From: Nodularia sp. NIES-3585
Lineage (GTDB): Bacteria > Cyanobacteriota > Cyanobacteriia > Cyanobacteriales > Nostocaceae
Direction of reading: 5' to 3'
DNA: 64,000 bases
NCBI RefSeq assembly: GCF_002218065.1
Contig: NZ_BDUB01000001.1
Span: 445,567-509,566, forward strand
Below, piece after piece: positions 39,197 to 49,007 of the stretch; position 1 is the first letter of the stretch; each line of letters opens with the position of its first letter. Both the position numbers and the translations under genes were made by a program. The notes under the pieces are model-generated. The model was not told the origin of the DNA. It worked only from the letters and a program-made list of their open reading frames with translations, and made no database searches.

Positions 39197-41038
39197 GTGT
39201 CTGAATCTTTGCCAATCCGCGATAGCTATCTTGCTTTCATTGATGAAATTATTGAATCCACTCTCAAGGGCAAAATTAGCTCTGTAGAGATGGTGTATCA
39301 AATGCTGCAAAAAAATATTATTTCAGGGACGGGGGAAGTCTTTGAATTAGTTTTGAGCGATCGCCTCAGTAACATTCAAAGCCAAGTAGATGGTGAAACC
39401 GATGAACTCAAGCAAGCCAAAGCCAACCGGAAATTAAGAGCGATTAAGACCATTCAAAGCCAATGGCAAAGATATTCGCAGCAAAATCAAGCTACAGAAG
39501 CGATCGCCTCAGCAGTTAGAGAAATTACTACAGCTTCTACAGATGAACGTCTGACTATATTTTTACGAGTTATCGACCCCAATCAGAAGCACCCACCAAA
39601 TACACAACAACTACAACAGTTAGCCAAAGGTTTACAACAATTTGCTCAAGTAGATGGTGATTTACAGGAAATATCCCAGGGAATTACCCGTGGTTTAAGC
39701 ACTTGGCAAGGACTACAAGACCACTTAGTAAGCTGGTTGTATGAGAAAAATCAACAATTGGGTTTTGGTGGCGTTCCCGGCGAAAGTGGCCCCTGGGCAA
39801 CTTGGGCAAAACAAGTAAAAAGTAATGTTCCCCAATCCCTGCTTCGCGCCTTCGCAATGGGAGAATCCGCTATTGAATTTGCCGAAAAACAAAGCAGTAT
39901 TAGTCTGAGTGACTGGGTAGAAGTAGCATTAATGTTACAGTACCTGCAACGGGGTTTAGTCAACTGGTTTGACCAACAAGCCTACAATGTCCAAGCCGGT
40001 TCAAAATTGTCAATTTCCACTTTCTTGACCTTTGCAGTAATTTGGAGTCAGTTAGCCAGTGGTTTTCAAAGTAGAGCCGCATACAGTAATGGCTGTTCTC
40101 AAATTATGCTCCAAATTTTACGCACCTTTGCCCAGCGTCCATATTTTCCCTTGTACGGTGGTATTTTCGCATCTTTTGCCGGCAACTCTTTACGGGATGC
40201 TTTAGATTATCTCGATGAACCATTGCGACGAGTTGAGGGAACCCAGGAAAAAGCCAGAATTCTCACCCTTTTAGGCTATTCACAACGAGCCTTAGGACAA
40301 TATCAGCGTTCTATCAACTTTCATCAGCAAGCTTTGGAGATAGCGAGAAATGCAGGCGATCGCCCCTGTGAACTAGCTAATCTCAACCACCTCAGCCGCA
40401 CTTATGTACAAGAAAAGAATTATCCTGAGGCGATAAATAATAGTCAACGGGCATTAATGCTGAGTCGTCAAGCCGGAGAACGCACAGCCGAAGCCAATGC
40501 CTTGGTAAACTTAGGTTACAGCGAAGTTATGCAGGCGCAGAAGCTGGAACAAGTAGAAACAGAAGTCTATGAATCAGCTATTAACTATTTAGAACAAGGG
40601 CTAAAATTATCAGAACAATTAGGAGATATTCAAAGTAAAGCTTTATGTTTTAATAGTTTAGGTATTGCCTATTTAGTTATAGGTCAATCAGCAGCGGCAA
40701 TTCCCTATTTAGAAAATGGTTTTAAAACAGCCCAAGTATCCGGAGATTTATATCTTCAAGGGCGAAATTTAGCTTATTTATCCGAAGCTTATTATAATTT
40801 ACAAAATTCCGAAAAAGCTATTTATACAGGTGGTTTAGGAATGTATCTGCTAGAGCAAATTGCTTCTAATGAATGGCGACAATCAGCAGGTTTACTAACC
40901 ATTTTACAAGGACAAATAGGAGCAGAAGCTTTCCAAACTTTATTACAACAACATCGCCCGAAAATGATTGCGATTATTGGTGTAGATGGATATGATTACA
41001 TTCCCAAATTGTTGGAAATTTACAAAGAAAGTATGTAA
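39197..41038 (+). CDS. Large TPR-repeat protein (GTG start)
   Basis: A 613-residue soluble protein. The N-terminal half (about 1-370) is helical and unrecognised. From about residue 345 tetratricopeptide repeats follow (ARILTLLGYSQRALGQYQRS, ANLNHLSRTYVQEKNYPEAI, ANALVNLGYSEVMQAQ, KALCFNSLGIAYLVIGQSAA, RNLAYLSEAYYNLQNSEKAI), about six units. The TPR part is likely to be a protein-binding scaffold; no catalytic domain follows. The start is GTG at 39197; no better in-frame ATG exists nearby. Similar TPR proteins are common in Nostocales with unknown partners. Confidence 0.8.
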   Translation: MSESLPIRDSYLAFIDEIIESTLKGKISSVEMVYQMLQKNIISGTGEVFELVLSDRLSNIQSQVDGETDELKQAKANRKLRAIKTIQSQWQRYSQQNQATEAIASAVREITTASTDERLTIFLRVIDPNQKHPPNTQQLQQLAKGLQQFAQVDGDLQEISQGITRGLSTWQGLQDHLVSWLYEKNQQLGFGGVPGESGPWATWAKQVKSNVPQSLLRAFAMGESAIEFAEKQSSISLSDWVEVALMLQYLQRGLVNWFDQQAYNVQAGSKLSISTFLTFAVIWSQLASGFQSRAAYSNGCSQIMLQILRTFAQRPYFPLYGGIFASFAGNSLRDALDYLDEPLRRVEGTQEKARILTLLGYSQRALGQYQRSINFHQQALEIARNAGDRPCELANLNHLSRTYVQEKNYPEAINNSQRALMLSRQAGERTAEANALVNLGYSEVMQAQKLEQVETEVYESAINYLEQGLKLSEQLGDIQSKALCFNSLGIAYLVIGQSAAAIPYLENGFKTAQVSGDLYLQGRNLAYLSEAYYNLQNSEKAIYTGGLGMYLLEQIASNEWRQSAGLLTILQGQIGAEAFQTLLQQHRPKMIAIIGVDGYDYIPKLLEIYKESM

Positions 41039-41086
41039 TTCCCATTACACCACATCTAGAACTCATATTTGATTTATGAAACACAA

Positions 41087-41165
41087 GTAGGGTGTGTGAT
41101 CCAGGAGAGTACGGCACTAAGACCCAGAAGACGGTGCCTTAAGCTAAAGCCATAACACACCCTAC
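41087..41165. repeat. Inverted repeat GTAGGGTGTGT ... ACACACCCTAC
   Basis: Perfect 11-bp arms (41087-41097, 41155-41165) enclose 57 bp with a second inner pair (CGGCACTAAG / near GGTGCC). It is a dispersed repeat with a partner fragment near 34307. Confidence 0.8.
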
Positions 41166-41222
41166 ATATACTACATATACTTAGATTTTTTCAATAATCA
41201 AATCTGATTCCTATCTGAAAAA

Positions 41223-42080
41223 TTACAGTATTTGTCGCAATTCTGAAACTGTATTTGCTGTGATAATTGCTCGTAAAATCAATTTTAAACGTTCTAAATC
41301 CGATATTTCGACAATTTGCGGCATCAATTCCAAACCATCGCTACCAAATTTGGCTTCTAAGCTAGTTTCAATGCTAAAAGTTATTCCTTGTCGTTGTCCG
41401 CGTGTTTCACCGCGGGCTTCACCCTCGCGTAATATTTCCTGATACCAAGGCGACTCATGTAACACAGCCATATCCCACCTCATTATCTCTTGAACTAACG
41501 CCGTCTCCAGTACAAAGGTAGCAAAAAATGCTAACACCGTTTCCAGTTGGTTTAACTGTTCATTGGCTCGTAAAATTTGTAAGGCTTCTCTAATTGTAGA
41601 CTCGTCTTCTCCACCTTTGAGAATTGGGACAAAAGGAAGCAACGAAGGTAACGGTTGTTGAAAAGCTATATTTACGTCTACTTCCCATAAATTAATCACT
41701 CGGTAGTCTTGACGTACCTGTAAACCGGCAACATTTGATGTGTATGTTGTGGGAATTTCTGCGTTTGTAGACTTGAGAATATTGATTAATACTGGGTAAG
41801 TTGGTAAATCATATTTCTCTTCTGCAAGTCCGGCATAAGCACGCATCCGACGCGGCATTTTGGAAGTATAGCGTAACTGAAGCTCGTTGAGAACAAGAAA
41901 TTCCTCACCTTGGGGATTTTGGACGCGGATCAAAACATCACTTTCTCTACTAATCCACTGGAATTCAGAGTTGAGAATTTCACTGGCGACAAGATCAGGT
42001 ATTTGTGTTACCCATCGTACCCAGTTATCTGGCGCGAGACTAATTAACCTTTTTGTGCTGACATCTGCGGGTTTTGCCAT
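41223..42080 (-). CDS. Rpn-family nuclease/putative transposase (PD-(D/E)XK)
   Basis: A 285-residue protein of the recombination-promoting-nuclease group, abundant in Nostocales. The N-terminal domain has ESDVLIRVQNPQGEEFLVLNELQLRYTS, matching the D...E-x-Q core of the fold; RMRAYAGLAEEKYDLPTYPV follows. The C-terminal part contains REGEARGETRGQRQGI and ends with a DUF4351-like helical tail (ISDLERLKLILRAIITANTV). It probably cuts DNA; genomic role unknown. No inverted repeats flank it, so I do not call it a mobile element. Confidence 0.78.
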   Translation of the reverse strand: MAKPADVSTKRLISLAPDNWVRWVTQIPDLVASEILNSEFQWISRESDVLIRVQNPQGEEFLVLNELQLRYTSKMPRRMRAYAGLAEEKYDLPTYPVLINILKSTNAEIPTTYTSNVAGLQVRQDYRVINLWEVDVNIAFQQPLPSLLPFVPILKGGEDESTIREALQILRANEQLNQLETVLAFFATFVLETALVQEIMRWDMAVLHESPWYQEILREGEARGETRGQRQGITFSIETSLEAKFGSDGLELMPQIVEISDLERLKLILRAIITANTVSELRQIL

Positions 42081-42121
42081 TGGGACAAGTTAATATTGCC
42101 GTATCGAGTTTAACAAACAAA

Positions 42122-43021
42122 TTAGTGATTTTTTCTAACTGATTTAATTCCCTTTTTTACTAATTCTGGAATTAGTGAAGGACGTTCAGCGACGGGAACT
42201 TTTGCTTCTTTAAACGCAGCTAATTTACTTTGTGCTGTGCCAAAATTAGGGTCACGTCCGATAACTGTAGCCAAAGTCCCACTTTGTCGCCAATTTCTTG
42301 CTAGTGGTGCGTGTCTACCGGCAATATAGGCAATTACTGGTTTATCAATTGCTTCAGTAATGTATCGCGCTGCGGCTTCTTCACTATCACCGCCGGGTTG
42401 ACCGACTAAAAGTATCACCTCTGTGGTTTCATCTTCATCGAGAATTTGCAGCCATTGCAGAAATGATGAACCAACGATCGCATCACTACCAATACTGACA
42501 CTAATTGACTGCCCTAAACCGGCTTTGGTTAATTCCCACGCCACTTCATAAGTTAGGGTACTGCTGCGGCTAACAATCCCCACAGATCCAGGTGTATATA
42601 ATTCGCTTGGCTGACTACCTAAAAGAATTTTTCCCGGTACAATAATTCCTGGACTGTTAGGCCCTACTATCAGAGTTTCACCTGCTTGGGCTTTCCGCAA
42701 TAATTTCACCATATCCAACGGTGGTACGCCCCCAGTCATGATGATAATCTGGCTGATATTACAGGCGATCGCTTCTAATGCTGCATCTAAAACTTGGTAT
42801 GGGTGTACGCAGATAATCGTTGTGTCAATTGCTCCAAATTTTGCCACCACCTCTTCCACCAAATCGAATACTGGCAGATTGTAGCGCTGCTGTCCACCAC
42901 ATCCAGGATTGACACCAGCAACCAAATTTGTACCATAAGCTTTCATTTGAGCAATATGAGTTGCTGTGATAAATTCACAAAAGCCTTGGATTAATACTTT
43001 GCTGTCTGGTGTTAAGTTCAT
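42122..43021 (-). CDS. Succinyl-CoA-synthetase alpha-like protein without phosphohistidine
   Basis: A 299-residue homologue of SucD: CoA-binding domain (SKVLIQGFCEFITATHIAQM, LVAGVNPGCGGQ), TGGVPPLDMVKL, LIVGPNSPGIIVPG, and a C-terminal ligase domain (VSIGSDAIVGSSFLQWLQIL). In SucD the phosphorylated His lies in RMGHAGA; the aligned segment here is NWRQSGT, with Gln at the His position. A 52-codon open extension upstream to 43177 overlaps the beta gene; the ATG at 43021 gives the normal N-terminus. It is probably cotranscribed with the beta-like gene 124 bp upstream. Confidence 0.8.
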   Translation of the reverse strand: MNLTPDSKVLIQGFCEFITATHIAQMKAYGTNLVAGVNPGCGGQQRYNLPVFDLVEEVVAKFGAIDTTIICVHPYQVLDAALEAIACNISQIIIMTGGVPPLDMVKLLRKAQAGETLIVGPNSPGIIVPGKILLGSQPSELYTPGSVGIVSRSSTLTYEVAWELTKAGLGQSISVSIGSDAIVGSSFLQWLQILDEDETTEVILLVGQPGGDSEEAAARYITEAIDKPVIAYIAGRHAPLARNWRQSGTLATVIGRDPNFGTAQSKLAAFKEAKVPVAERPSLIPELVKKGIKSVRKNH

Positions 43022-43145
43022 AAAACATTTTGGTAGATTGGGCAAACTTTTGAAGAAAAGTTTTTTGAAGCTGATTGGCTGCCAATGTTTTCCTGAAAAA
43101 CTACAAAATTTTACTAATTTGCTGTATAGTTCATCAAAAATTGGC

Positions 43146-44396
43146 TCAAACTTTTTTGTAAGCAGTTGGCTTGGCAAGACGAACAGCTTCTACAACTGCT
43201 TCATCTAAATTTTCTACTACTATCAAAGCATCAGTTTGAGTGTTTAAGGTAGCTAAAAAATCCTTAGCAACATCGAATTCAGAACCAGTAATCCGAACAA
43301 CCAATCGGGGAAAATGAGACTCTCGCCGGGTTCGGCTGCTAACTCTTGGAGTCTGTGATTTGATTTCGTGGTGGTCTTGCTGGACAAAATTGCTAATGAT
43401 GTCGGCGACTTCCTCAGTCTGAGGTACACTACCTAAAAGGTTTAGCAGTATGACTTGAATGCTTTTGTCAGCTGCTAGGATGTTCAAACCTTTGGCTAGG
43501 CGTTCGGCAAAGCCGTGCTGAAAGCGATCGCAAAAAGTCGTCGGCGACATATCCGTGAGAAAAGCATGGCGCAGATTTAGACAAGTACCAGGTTTACCTC
43601 CAGCACTAGTAACTAAATCTAAAGTAGCCATCATCGAACCAGTACCATTACCTAAAATACCAATTTTACCGTGTAATTCTAAACCATCCCAATCGCCTAA
43701 GTGACCGTTGACGGAACTTCTAGTATGACGGTTAGCTATTTTTACGGCTATCTCAGCTAAGTCTGGATGGCGACCAATGGCGCGTTCGTTGATACTGACT
43801 TTACCATTGAGAGCCATCACTTGACCTGATCCATTCACAGCCAGGGGATTAATTTCTACCAAGTCTAAATCTTTCTGTACGAATAACTGGTACATCTTCT
43901 CGACTACCGAGCTGACAGACTGCATTAATTTACCTTGCAAACCCATTTTTAACGCCAGTCGCCGGGCATAGAAAGGGGAAAATTCTTGTTCAACAACAAC
44001 GTGATGCATTTTCTCCCCGGCGGATTCCCAATCAATATCAGCTTCTGTGCAACCTAAAAGCACAGGTCGGCAAACAGCTGTATCTAAAACTACTGCAAGA
44101 TAAAATTCTTGTTGACTAATATACTGGGATTCTGCCAGTAAAACTTCTGGTAATTCGCCCCAAATTGGCAAATTAAAGATAGTTTGTGCCGCCGCGATCG
44201 CATCAATTGTGGTTTCTACAAACCTGACTCCACCAGCTTTTGCCCTTTCGCCCGCATATACCTGTGACTTTAGTACAATTGGATAACGAATTTTTAAACG
44301 TTTCAAATCTGTAGGGTGATCAATTCTTTGGGAAGGCAATACGGGAATGCCTATTTTCCCAAACCATTCTTTAACTTGGTACTCCAATAAATCCAT
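43146..44396 (-). CDS. Succinyl-CoA-synthetase beta-like (ATP-grasp) protein
   Basis: A 416-residue homologue of SucC with an ATP-grasp N-terminal half and a CoA-ligase C-terminal half. Start MDLLEYQVKEWFGKIGIPVL is typical. The phosphate loop GGRGKAGG of SucC is GERAKAGG here; the Mg ligand Asp in LDGK is Asn (ALNGK); the FLDVGGGA loop is CLNLRHAF; DLVEINPLAV is kept. Together with the missing His in the alpha partner this argues against ordinary succinyl-CoA synthetase. What it makes is unknown. An insertion-like Ser/Arg-rich stretch (SQTPRVSSRTRRES) lies near residue 355. Confidence 0.8.
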   Translation of the reverse strand: MDLLEYQVKEWFGKIGIPVLPSQRIDHPTDLKRLKIRYPIVLKSQVYAGERAKAGGVRFVETTIDAIAAAQTIFNLPIWGELPEVLLAESQYISQQEFYLAVVLDTAVCRPVLLGCTEADIDWESAGEKMHHVVVEQEFSPFYARRLALKMGLQGKLMQSVSSVVEKMYQLFVQKDLDLVEINPLAVNGSGQVMALNGKVSINERAIGRHPDLAEIAVKIANRHTRSSVNGHLGDWDGLELHGKIGILGNGTGSMMATLDLVTSAGGKPGTCLNLRHAFLTDMSPTTFCDRFQHGFAERLAKGLNILAADKSIQVILLNLLGSVPQTEEVADIISNFVQQDHHEIKSQTPRVSSRTRRESHFPRLVVRITGSEFDVAKDFLATLNTQTDALIVVENLDEAVVEAVRLAKPTAYKKV

Positions 44397-45400
44397 TTAC
44401 TTGCACCTTGTATTTACACTTCCAAAAGCATTTCTTTGGTGCTGTTTTTAACTTTTTATAGCACTATAATTACATAACTGAGCTTTGTTCGTCTATAATT
44501 AAAAACTTATTTTTTATGTATTAATTGTATCGGATGCGGTAAAAGATGCGAATCAGTTTCTCAGATTCAAACATGACTGCTCCTTTACCTAAAAGTCATT
44601 AATATTCTCAGTGAATCTCTAATCATATAACAAAACCAGCATTAATGTCAAAAAAATCTCGTCTTTTAGGACAAGCCTACCGATTTAAATAGACCTGTTG
44701 AAATCGATGAAAAGCCCATAAAATAAGGTTTGTGAATTGACGGCGGTATGAGGTTATGTTTTACCTCAGAAGTACTTGAGATCCTTTTGTGGCTGACTGC
44801 CCCTACAGATGCCACAATATTAAGAATTGTCACATTTTCTTGTTCACTTCTCTTAGGTTGATGCTAGCGCGGCTTGACTCTTTTTGACTTCCGCTACAGG
44901 GTATTGTCCATGTGAATAATTACCAAGATTGAAAATTTGGGAACTGAGTAAGTTGGCGAGAAGAAAGCTAAATATGTGAAGTAATGTAAAAATATTGTAA
45001 TTTATCTCGTAGTAATTGCTCATAGCCCTTAATTCAGGACTAAAGTCCTGACTACAAACCTTTAATTATTTACGATAACTTACTTAGTTCAGAATTTGTG
45101 TTAAAAATTTGTCTATCAAATACAGTAGGGCATACGGAAATTTCAACTGTTGGAGAATCTGTAACACTCCTTAGTACCTTTACTCAAAAGCGAGATTCTC
45201 AGCAACGCAAATCTGACGCTAAAGCGTGAGTTGAACGGTGAGAATAGGGCGCATCTCACTTTTGAATAAAGCCCTACAAAAGCTCACGATCAGATCCCCT
45301 TGCTGAAATAAACTGTAGATTTGCATTTTTAGAATGCTAACCCTTTATCATATGCTTTCCCAGTAAAAAAAACAATATACAAAAGTAGCAGTAACCCTTT
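44397..45400. other. 1-kb intergenic region with dispersed palindromes
   Basis: Contains TTCAGGACTAAAGTCCTGAC (45031-45050), a dispersed palindrome of Nostocales, and an imperfect long inverted repeat with arms at 45181-45195 and 45252-45266 around GACGCTAAAGCGTGAG. No protein gene, tRNA or clear promoter is seen. Confidence 0.6.
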
Positions 45401-47095
45401 ATGAAAATAGCAGTTGAGCAGGAAGACTTACAACTTTTAGCCAGAACTTTGCAGGAACAAGTCCTTGCAGAAGTCCCTTCTGGTGAAGTCTTCCAAATTA
45501 AGTGTGTTGTCAAAAAAGATGAGTTAATGATTTTAACTCAACATCCAGTTGGTGTGACTGTTGACACTGAGCATATTTTTGTAGTGCTTTCAGAAGTACT
45601 CCAGTTGTCACAAAGCTACAGAGAACACAAAGTACGATGCTTTATCAGAATAGTTGGGGAAGAACTGCCTTACGCCAGATGTTCCCTGATGATGAAGCCA
45701 AAGGAGGAAATGAGACGACCAATACCGCTTTCATCTTCTCTGACCTATACTCCTTCGATCACAGAGGATGAGCCAGAAGAATTGTTTGATCTTTTGGTAG
45801 ATACACCAGATTTAGGGACTACCCAGCCACCAAGCCCCGTTAAATCTCTAGTGATAGGGATAACTTTGCTAGGAATTTGTATCTTTGGTAGTGGCTTGTA
45901 CTTGTTAACTCGTGCTTGTGTGATATCTGAGTGTCCAGAAATCCAAACGGCTCAACAATTGAACTTGGAATCTAGACAACTGATGCGTCGGGCTAATTCA
46001 GAAAATCGATTAGTTGCAATACAACAGCAACTAGAAACAGCTAGTAGCAACCTGTTAATTATTCCCCGTTGGTCATCGCGCTACCAACAAGCTCAGGAGT
46101 TAAAAGCTAGTTTGTCTATGCAGTCAGACAAAATTAACCATGTGGTTACAGCTTTACAGGCGGGAGATGTGGCAGAGAAAAAAATGCAAACCACAGCAAA
46201 TAGTCTAGGACAATTACAAGATATCCAAAATTCATGGCGAGCCGCGATCGCACCACTGGAGGCTATAGGTGCTAATAGTGAACTATATGGGCTAGTACAA
46301 CCAATATTAGTCAAATATCGTGTGAATTTGCAAGCTGTAAATCAGCAGTTACTTGCCCAAGAACAATGGCTAAAAAGACTCAATGATGCCAAAGCTGTGG
46401 CAATTGTGGCGCAAGAACGCCAAGCCACCGCTAAATCCTTAAATGAATGGGAAAAGGCACAATCTACTTGGCAAGTAGTCATTAATACTTTAAATCTGAT
46501 TCCCCAGACTAGCCCAGCATCCCAAGAGGCACAAGAACTGTTATTAAAGTATGAACCTCAATTAGCCAGGACACGCGATCGCGCCACCAGAGAACAAATA
46601 TCAGCTAGAAGTTATCAACAAGCCATCAGCACCGCCAGTCAAGCCAAAAGCTATGAAGAACAAAACCAATGGCCGATAGCAGTTACATACTGGAATCAGG
46701 CGCTACAAAATGCTCAACAAACTCCTCAAGATAGTCTTTACTACAATCAATCTCAAAGCCTGATTCAACCTTACTCAATCGCCCTCCAGCAAGCACAAGA
46801 AAAATCCCAAATCATCAGCAGGTTGCAAAAAGTTCGTGATGACCTAAATAAAATCTGTTCTAGAGAAGTTCGGATTTGCACTTTTACTATTAATAACACC
46901 GGAATTGCTGTATCCCTTACCCCTGAGTATGAAGAACTGCTACAGACGACGTTAACTGAAGCCGACCTTCAGACGACAAATCACTGGCATATTTTACAAG
47001 AAGCTTTAGGGGTAATTGGTGATCATGCCAACCTGCCAGTATTTATTTATGATACTCAAGGTCAAGGAATATATACGCATATACCGCAAGGCTAG
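45401..47095 (+). CDS. Hypothetical membrane-anchored coiled-coil protein, 564 aa
   Basis: I do not recognise the family. An N-terminal cytoplasmic domain (about 1-105, alpha/beta, MKIAVEQEDLQLLARTLQEQ) is followed by an acidic linker, one membrane helix (about 150-172, LVIGITLLGICIFGSGLYLL) and a long Gln/Ala-rich helical region (about 190-480) that is probably a coiled coil. A small C-terminal domain (about 490-564) has ITINNTGIAVSL-like beta structure. One-pass topology places the helical part outside the cytoplasm. A DUF1995 gene follows on the same strand after 104 bp. Confidence 0.75.
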   Translation: MKIAVEQEDLQLLARTLQEQVLAEVPSGEVFQIKCVVKKDELMILTQHPVGVTVDTEHIFVVLSEVLQLSQSYREHKVRCFIRIVGEELPYARCSLMMKPKEEMRRPIPLSSSLTYTPSITEDEPEELFDLLVDTPDLGTTQPPSPVKSLVIGITLLGICIFGSGLYLLTRACVISECPEIQTAQQLNLESRQLMRRANSENRLVAIQQQLETASSNLLIIPRWSSRYQQAQELKASLSMQSDKINHVVTALQAGDVAEKKMQTTANSLGQLQDIQNSWRAAIAPLEAIGANSELYGLVQPILVKYRVNLQAVNQQLLAQEQWLKRLNDAKAVAIVAQERQATAKSLNEWEKAQSTWQVVINTLNLIPQTSPASQEAQELLLKYEPQLARTRDRATREQISARSYQQAISTASQAKSYEEQNQWPIAVTYWNQALQNAQQTPQDSLYYNQSQSLIQPYSIALQQAQEKSQIISRLQKVRDDLNKICSREVRICTFTINNTGIAVSLTPEYEELLQTTLTEADLQTTNHWHILQEALGVIGDHANLPVFIYDTQGQGIYTHIPQG

Positions 47096-47199
47096 GAAAT
47101 CAAAACCGGATGATTACCGACTTTTGGCTTTAATCTCTGTGTTGCTGTTGCCAAAAAGACTGAAACAATGGAAGTACAAGCTAGATTCACAGATAAACT

Positions 47200-47934
47200 A
47201 TGCCTGAACTTCCCAAAACTCTTGAAGAAGCGATCGCCCAATCTCGCATAGCTACCCAAGCAGCCCTTGCAGATGGCTATAATCGCTTACAAGTTGATTT
47301 TTTGTTCCCAGAAATCAAACTGATGCCTGTGGCGGAACAATTTTTGCCTCTGTTTGCAGAATACGATTCCCGCCTGAAAATTTTCTTTGCTGATGCTGGT
47401 GGTGCAGCCCTAGCTAACCGTGATTGGTTAGGTACACCATTTAAAATCTTGGATATCGGTACAGGTAGGGCGGCCTCCCTACAGTCGAAAATTCAGCCAG
47501 AGGATGAAATTTTCTTATTTATTGCCCCGACTTCTGTAGAAGTTCCCCAAGTGGAAAAGCTATGTGAAAATATAGGCGATCGCCCTTTCGTGATGTTAAA
47601 TCCTCGCCTGGAAGATTCTGGTGTTGTCGGAATTGGTTATACAGCCAGGAAAACCCGCGAGCGTTTTATTAGTACCATTGAATCTTGTTACTACTTGCGT
47701 CCTGTCGATGATACAACTGCTGTATTTCGCTGCTATCCCGGATTATGGGAAGTATGGGTAGAAACAAACGGCGACTATCAAAAAGTTGCCGAATTACCCA
47801 AAAGGCCAACGGGCGATGAGTTGGATCTAATTGTCATCCAAGGACAACCACAAACCGGGACAGATGCTGCACCTGCGAAAAAGCCCAGTGTGTTCAAGAG
47901 TTTGCAACGGTTTTTCAAAGCCTTAAGTAGCTAA
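47200..47934 (+). CDS. DUF1995 domain protein
   Basis: A 244-residue protein of a family found in cyanobacteria and plants; plant members (LPA3-like) are linked to photosystem II assembly, but the cyanobacterial role is unproven. Recognised by PELPKTLEEAIAQSRIATQA, LQVDFLFPEIKLMPVAEQF, IFLFIAPTSVEVPQVEKLCE, and VMLNPRLEDSGVVGIGYTAR. No membrane segment. The C-terminal tail is Ala/Pro/Lys-rich. It may be cotranscribed with the upstream membrane protein. Confidence 0.82.
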   Translation: MPELPKTLEEAIAQSRIATQAALADGYNRLQVDFLFPEIKLMPVAEQFLPLFAEYDSRLKIFFADAGGAALANRDWLGTPFKILDIGTGRAASLQSKIQPEDEIFLFIAPTSVEVPQVEKLCENIGDRPFVMLNPRLEDSGVVGIGYTARKTRERFISTIESCYYLRPVDDTTAVFRCYPGLWEVWVETNGDYQKVAELPKRPTGDELDLIVIQGQPQTGTDAAPAKKPSVFKSLQRFFKALSS

Positions 47935-47948
47935 CTTCAAAAAAAAAT

Positions 47949-47996
47949 CAACCACAGATGAACACAGATATTTTATCTTTGTGTCTCTGTGGTTTA
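47949..47996. repeat. AACCACAGATGAACACAG inverted repeat
   Basis: AACCACAGA (about 47951) pairs with TCTGTGGTT (about 47985-47993), with ACACAG / CTGTGT-like inner parts. Related to the repeat inside cobN. It could end transcription of the DUF1995 gene. Confidence 0.75.
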
Positions 47997-48245
47997 AATC
48001 CAATTTTGCCAAAATTCTCATCAACACGGCACAATTGTGAAGCATTTTTAGGTAAAAAACCCCACTTGTAATTGATTTAAATTTAGAAATCTTTATCTTA
48101 CCTTTATAAAGGTTGATGATCCCCAGAGATTTGATGAAGATCCAGTAAATATCAATAAAATAGCTCTTAACTATAGCAAAACTAAGTTTATATTCAGATG
48201 AACAGTCAGTAATTCTACTCTATTTTTTAAGTATTTAGCTAAAAA

Positions 48246-48920
48246 ATGTACCACACATCCATAAGAAACGTTTTGCCACGTACTCATAAAGCTTGGGAGT
48301 TAGGATTTACTCCGCACTCATCTGTACAGTCTAAGTTCAAACGTACTGTGGACATACTAGGGAGCTTAGTGGGGCTGTTAATCCTAGCTATCGTGTTTGT
48401 ACCAATAGCGATCGCAATTAAGATTGACGATCCAGGTCCAATTTTCTTCACACAAGAAAGGTATGGACTTCAGGGAAATCCCTTTCGGATTCTAAAATTC
48501 CGGTCAATGGTTAATCATGCAGAGCAAATCAAATATCTGGTGAATAACGAGGCTGACGGACTAATCTTTAAAAACCAAAATGACTTTCGAGTGACGAAAG
48601 TAGGACGCTGGTTACGAAGCACGAGTTTAGATGAACTGCCTCAGTTTTGGAATGTCCTAGTCGGTGAAATGAGTTTGGTAGGAACTCGTCCGCCCACGTA
48701 TGATGAAGTTATAAAATATACTCCATATCACTGGCAACGTTTAAATGTTAAGCCAGGGCTAACTGGTGAATGGCAAGTTAATGGTCGTTCTCAAGTCAAA
48801 GATTTTGAACAAATAGTTGATTTAGACTTGCAATACCAAAAAAATTGGCATCCACTCTATGACTTGATGTTAATTGGCAAAACTTTCTCTGTGATCTTTA
48901 GGCGAATAGGAGCTTGCTAA
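48246..48920 (+). CDS. Bacterial sugar transferase (polyprenyl-phosphate glycosyl-1-phosphate transferase)
   Basis: Starts polysaccharide repeat-unit synthesis by moving a sugar-1-phosphate to undecaprenyl phosphate. The 224-residue protein is the single-domain form: one membrane helix (DILGSLVGLLILAIVFVPIA), then GPIFFTQERYGLQGNPFRIL, KFRSMV, LRSTSLDELPQFWNVLVGEM and SLVGTRPPTYDEV, with the Asp-Glu of the catalytic pair. The C-terminus has VKPGLTGEWQVNGRSQVKDF. Alone here; the rest of the polysaccharide operon is elsewhere. Confidence 0.92.
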   Translation: MYHTSIRNVLPRTHKAWELGFTPHSSVQSKFKRTVDILGSLVGLLILAIVFVPIAIAIKIDDPGPIFFTQERYGLQGNPFRILKFRSMVNHAEQIKYLVNNEADGLIFKNQNDFRVTKVGRWLRSTSLDELPQFWNVLVGEMSLVGTRPPTYDEVIKYTPYHWQRLNVKPGLTGEWQVNGRSQVKDFEQIVDLDLQYQKNWHPLYDLMLIGKTFSVIFRRIGAC

Positions 48921-48953
48921 ACTCATTGATATACCTCCTCGTCCTAAAGCATA

Positions 48954-48986
48954 CAGCTGGCGAATAGGGGTTATCATAGCCAGCTG
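48954..48986. terminator. Hairpin between convergent sugar transferase and ABC transporter
   Basis: CAGCTGGC (48954-48961) and GCCAGCTG (48979-48986) form an 8-bp perfect stem in the 87-bp gap between the two stops. No T-run; possibly a bidirectional terminator. Confidence 0.55.
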
Positions 48987-49007
48987 CATCCTTAAAGGTG
49001 TGGGAGG

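Noticed and set aside
41223-42080. Rpn-type protein as a complete insertion sequence
   Set aside because: No terminal inverted repeats or target duplications were found around it.
47016-47207. 63-codon plus-strand frame overlapping two genes
   Set aside because: It lies in another frame of the end of the coiled-coil protein and the start of the DUF1995 gene.
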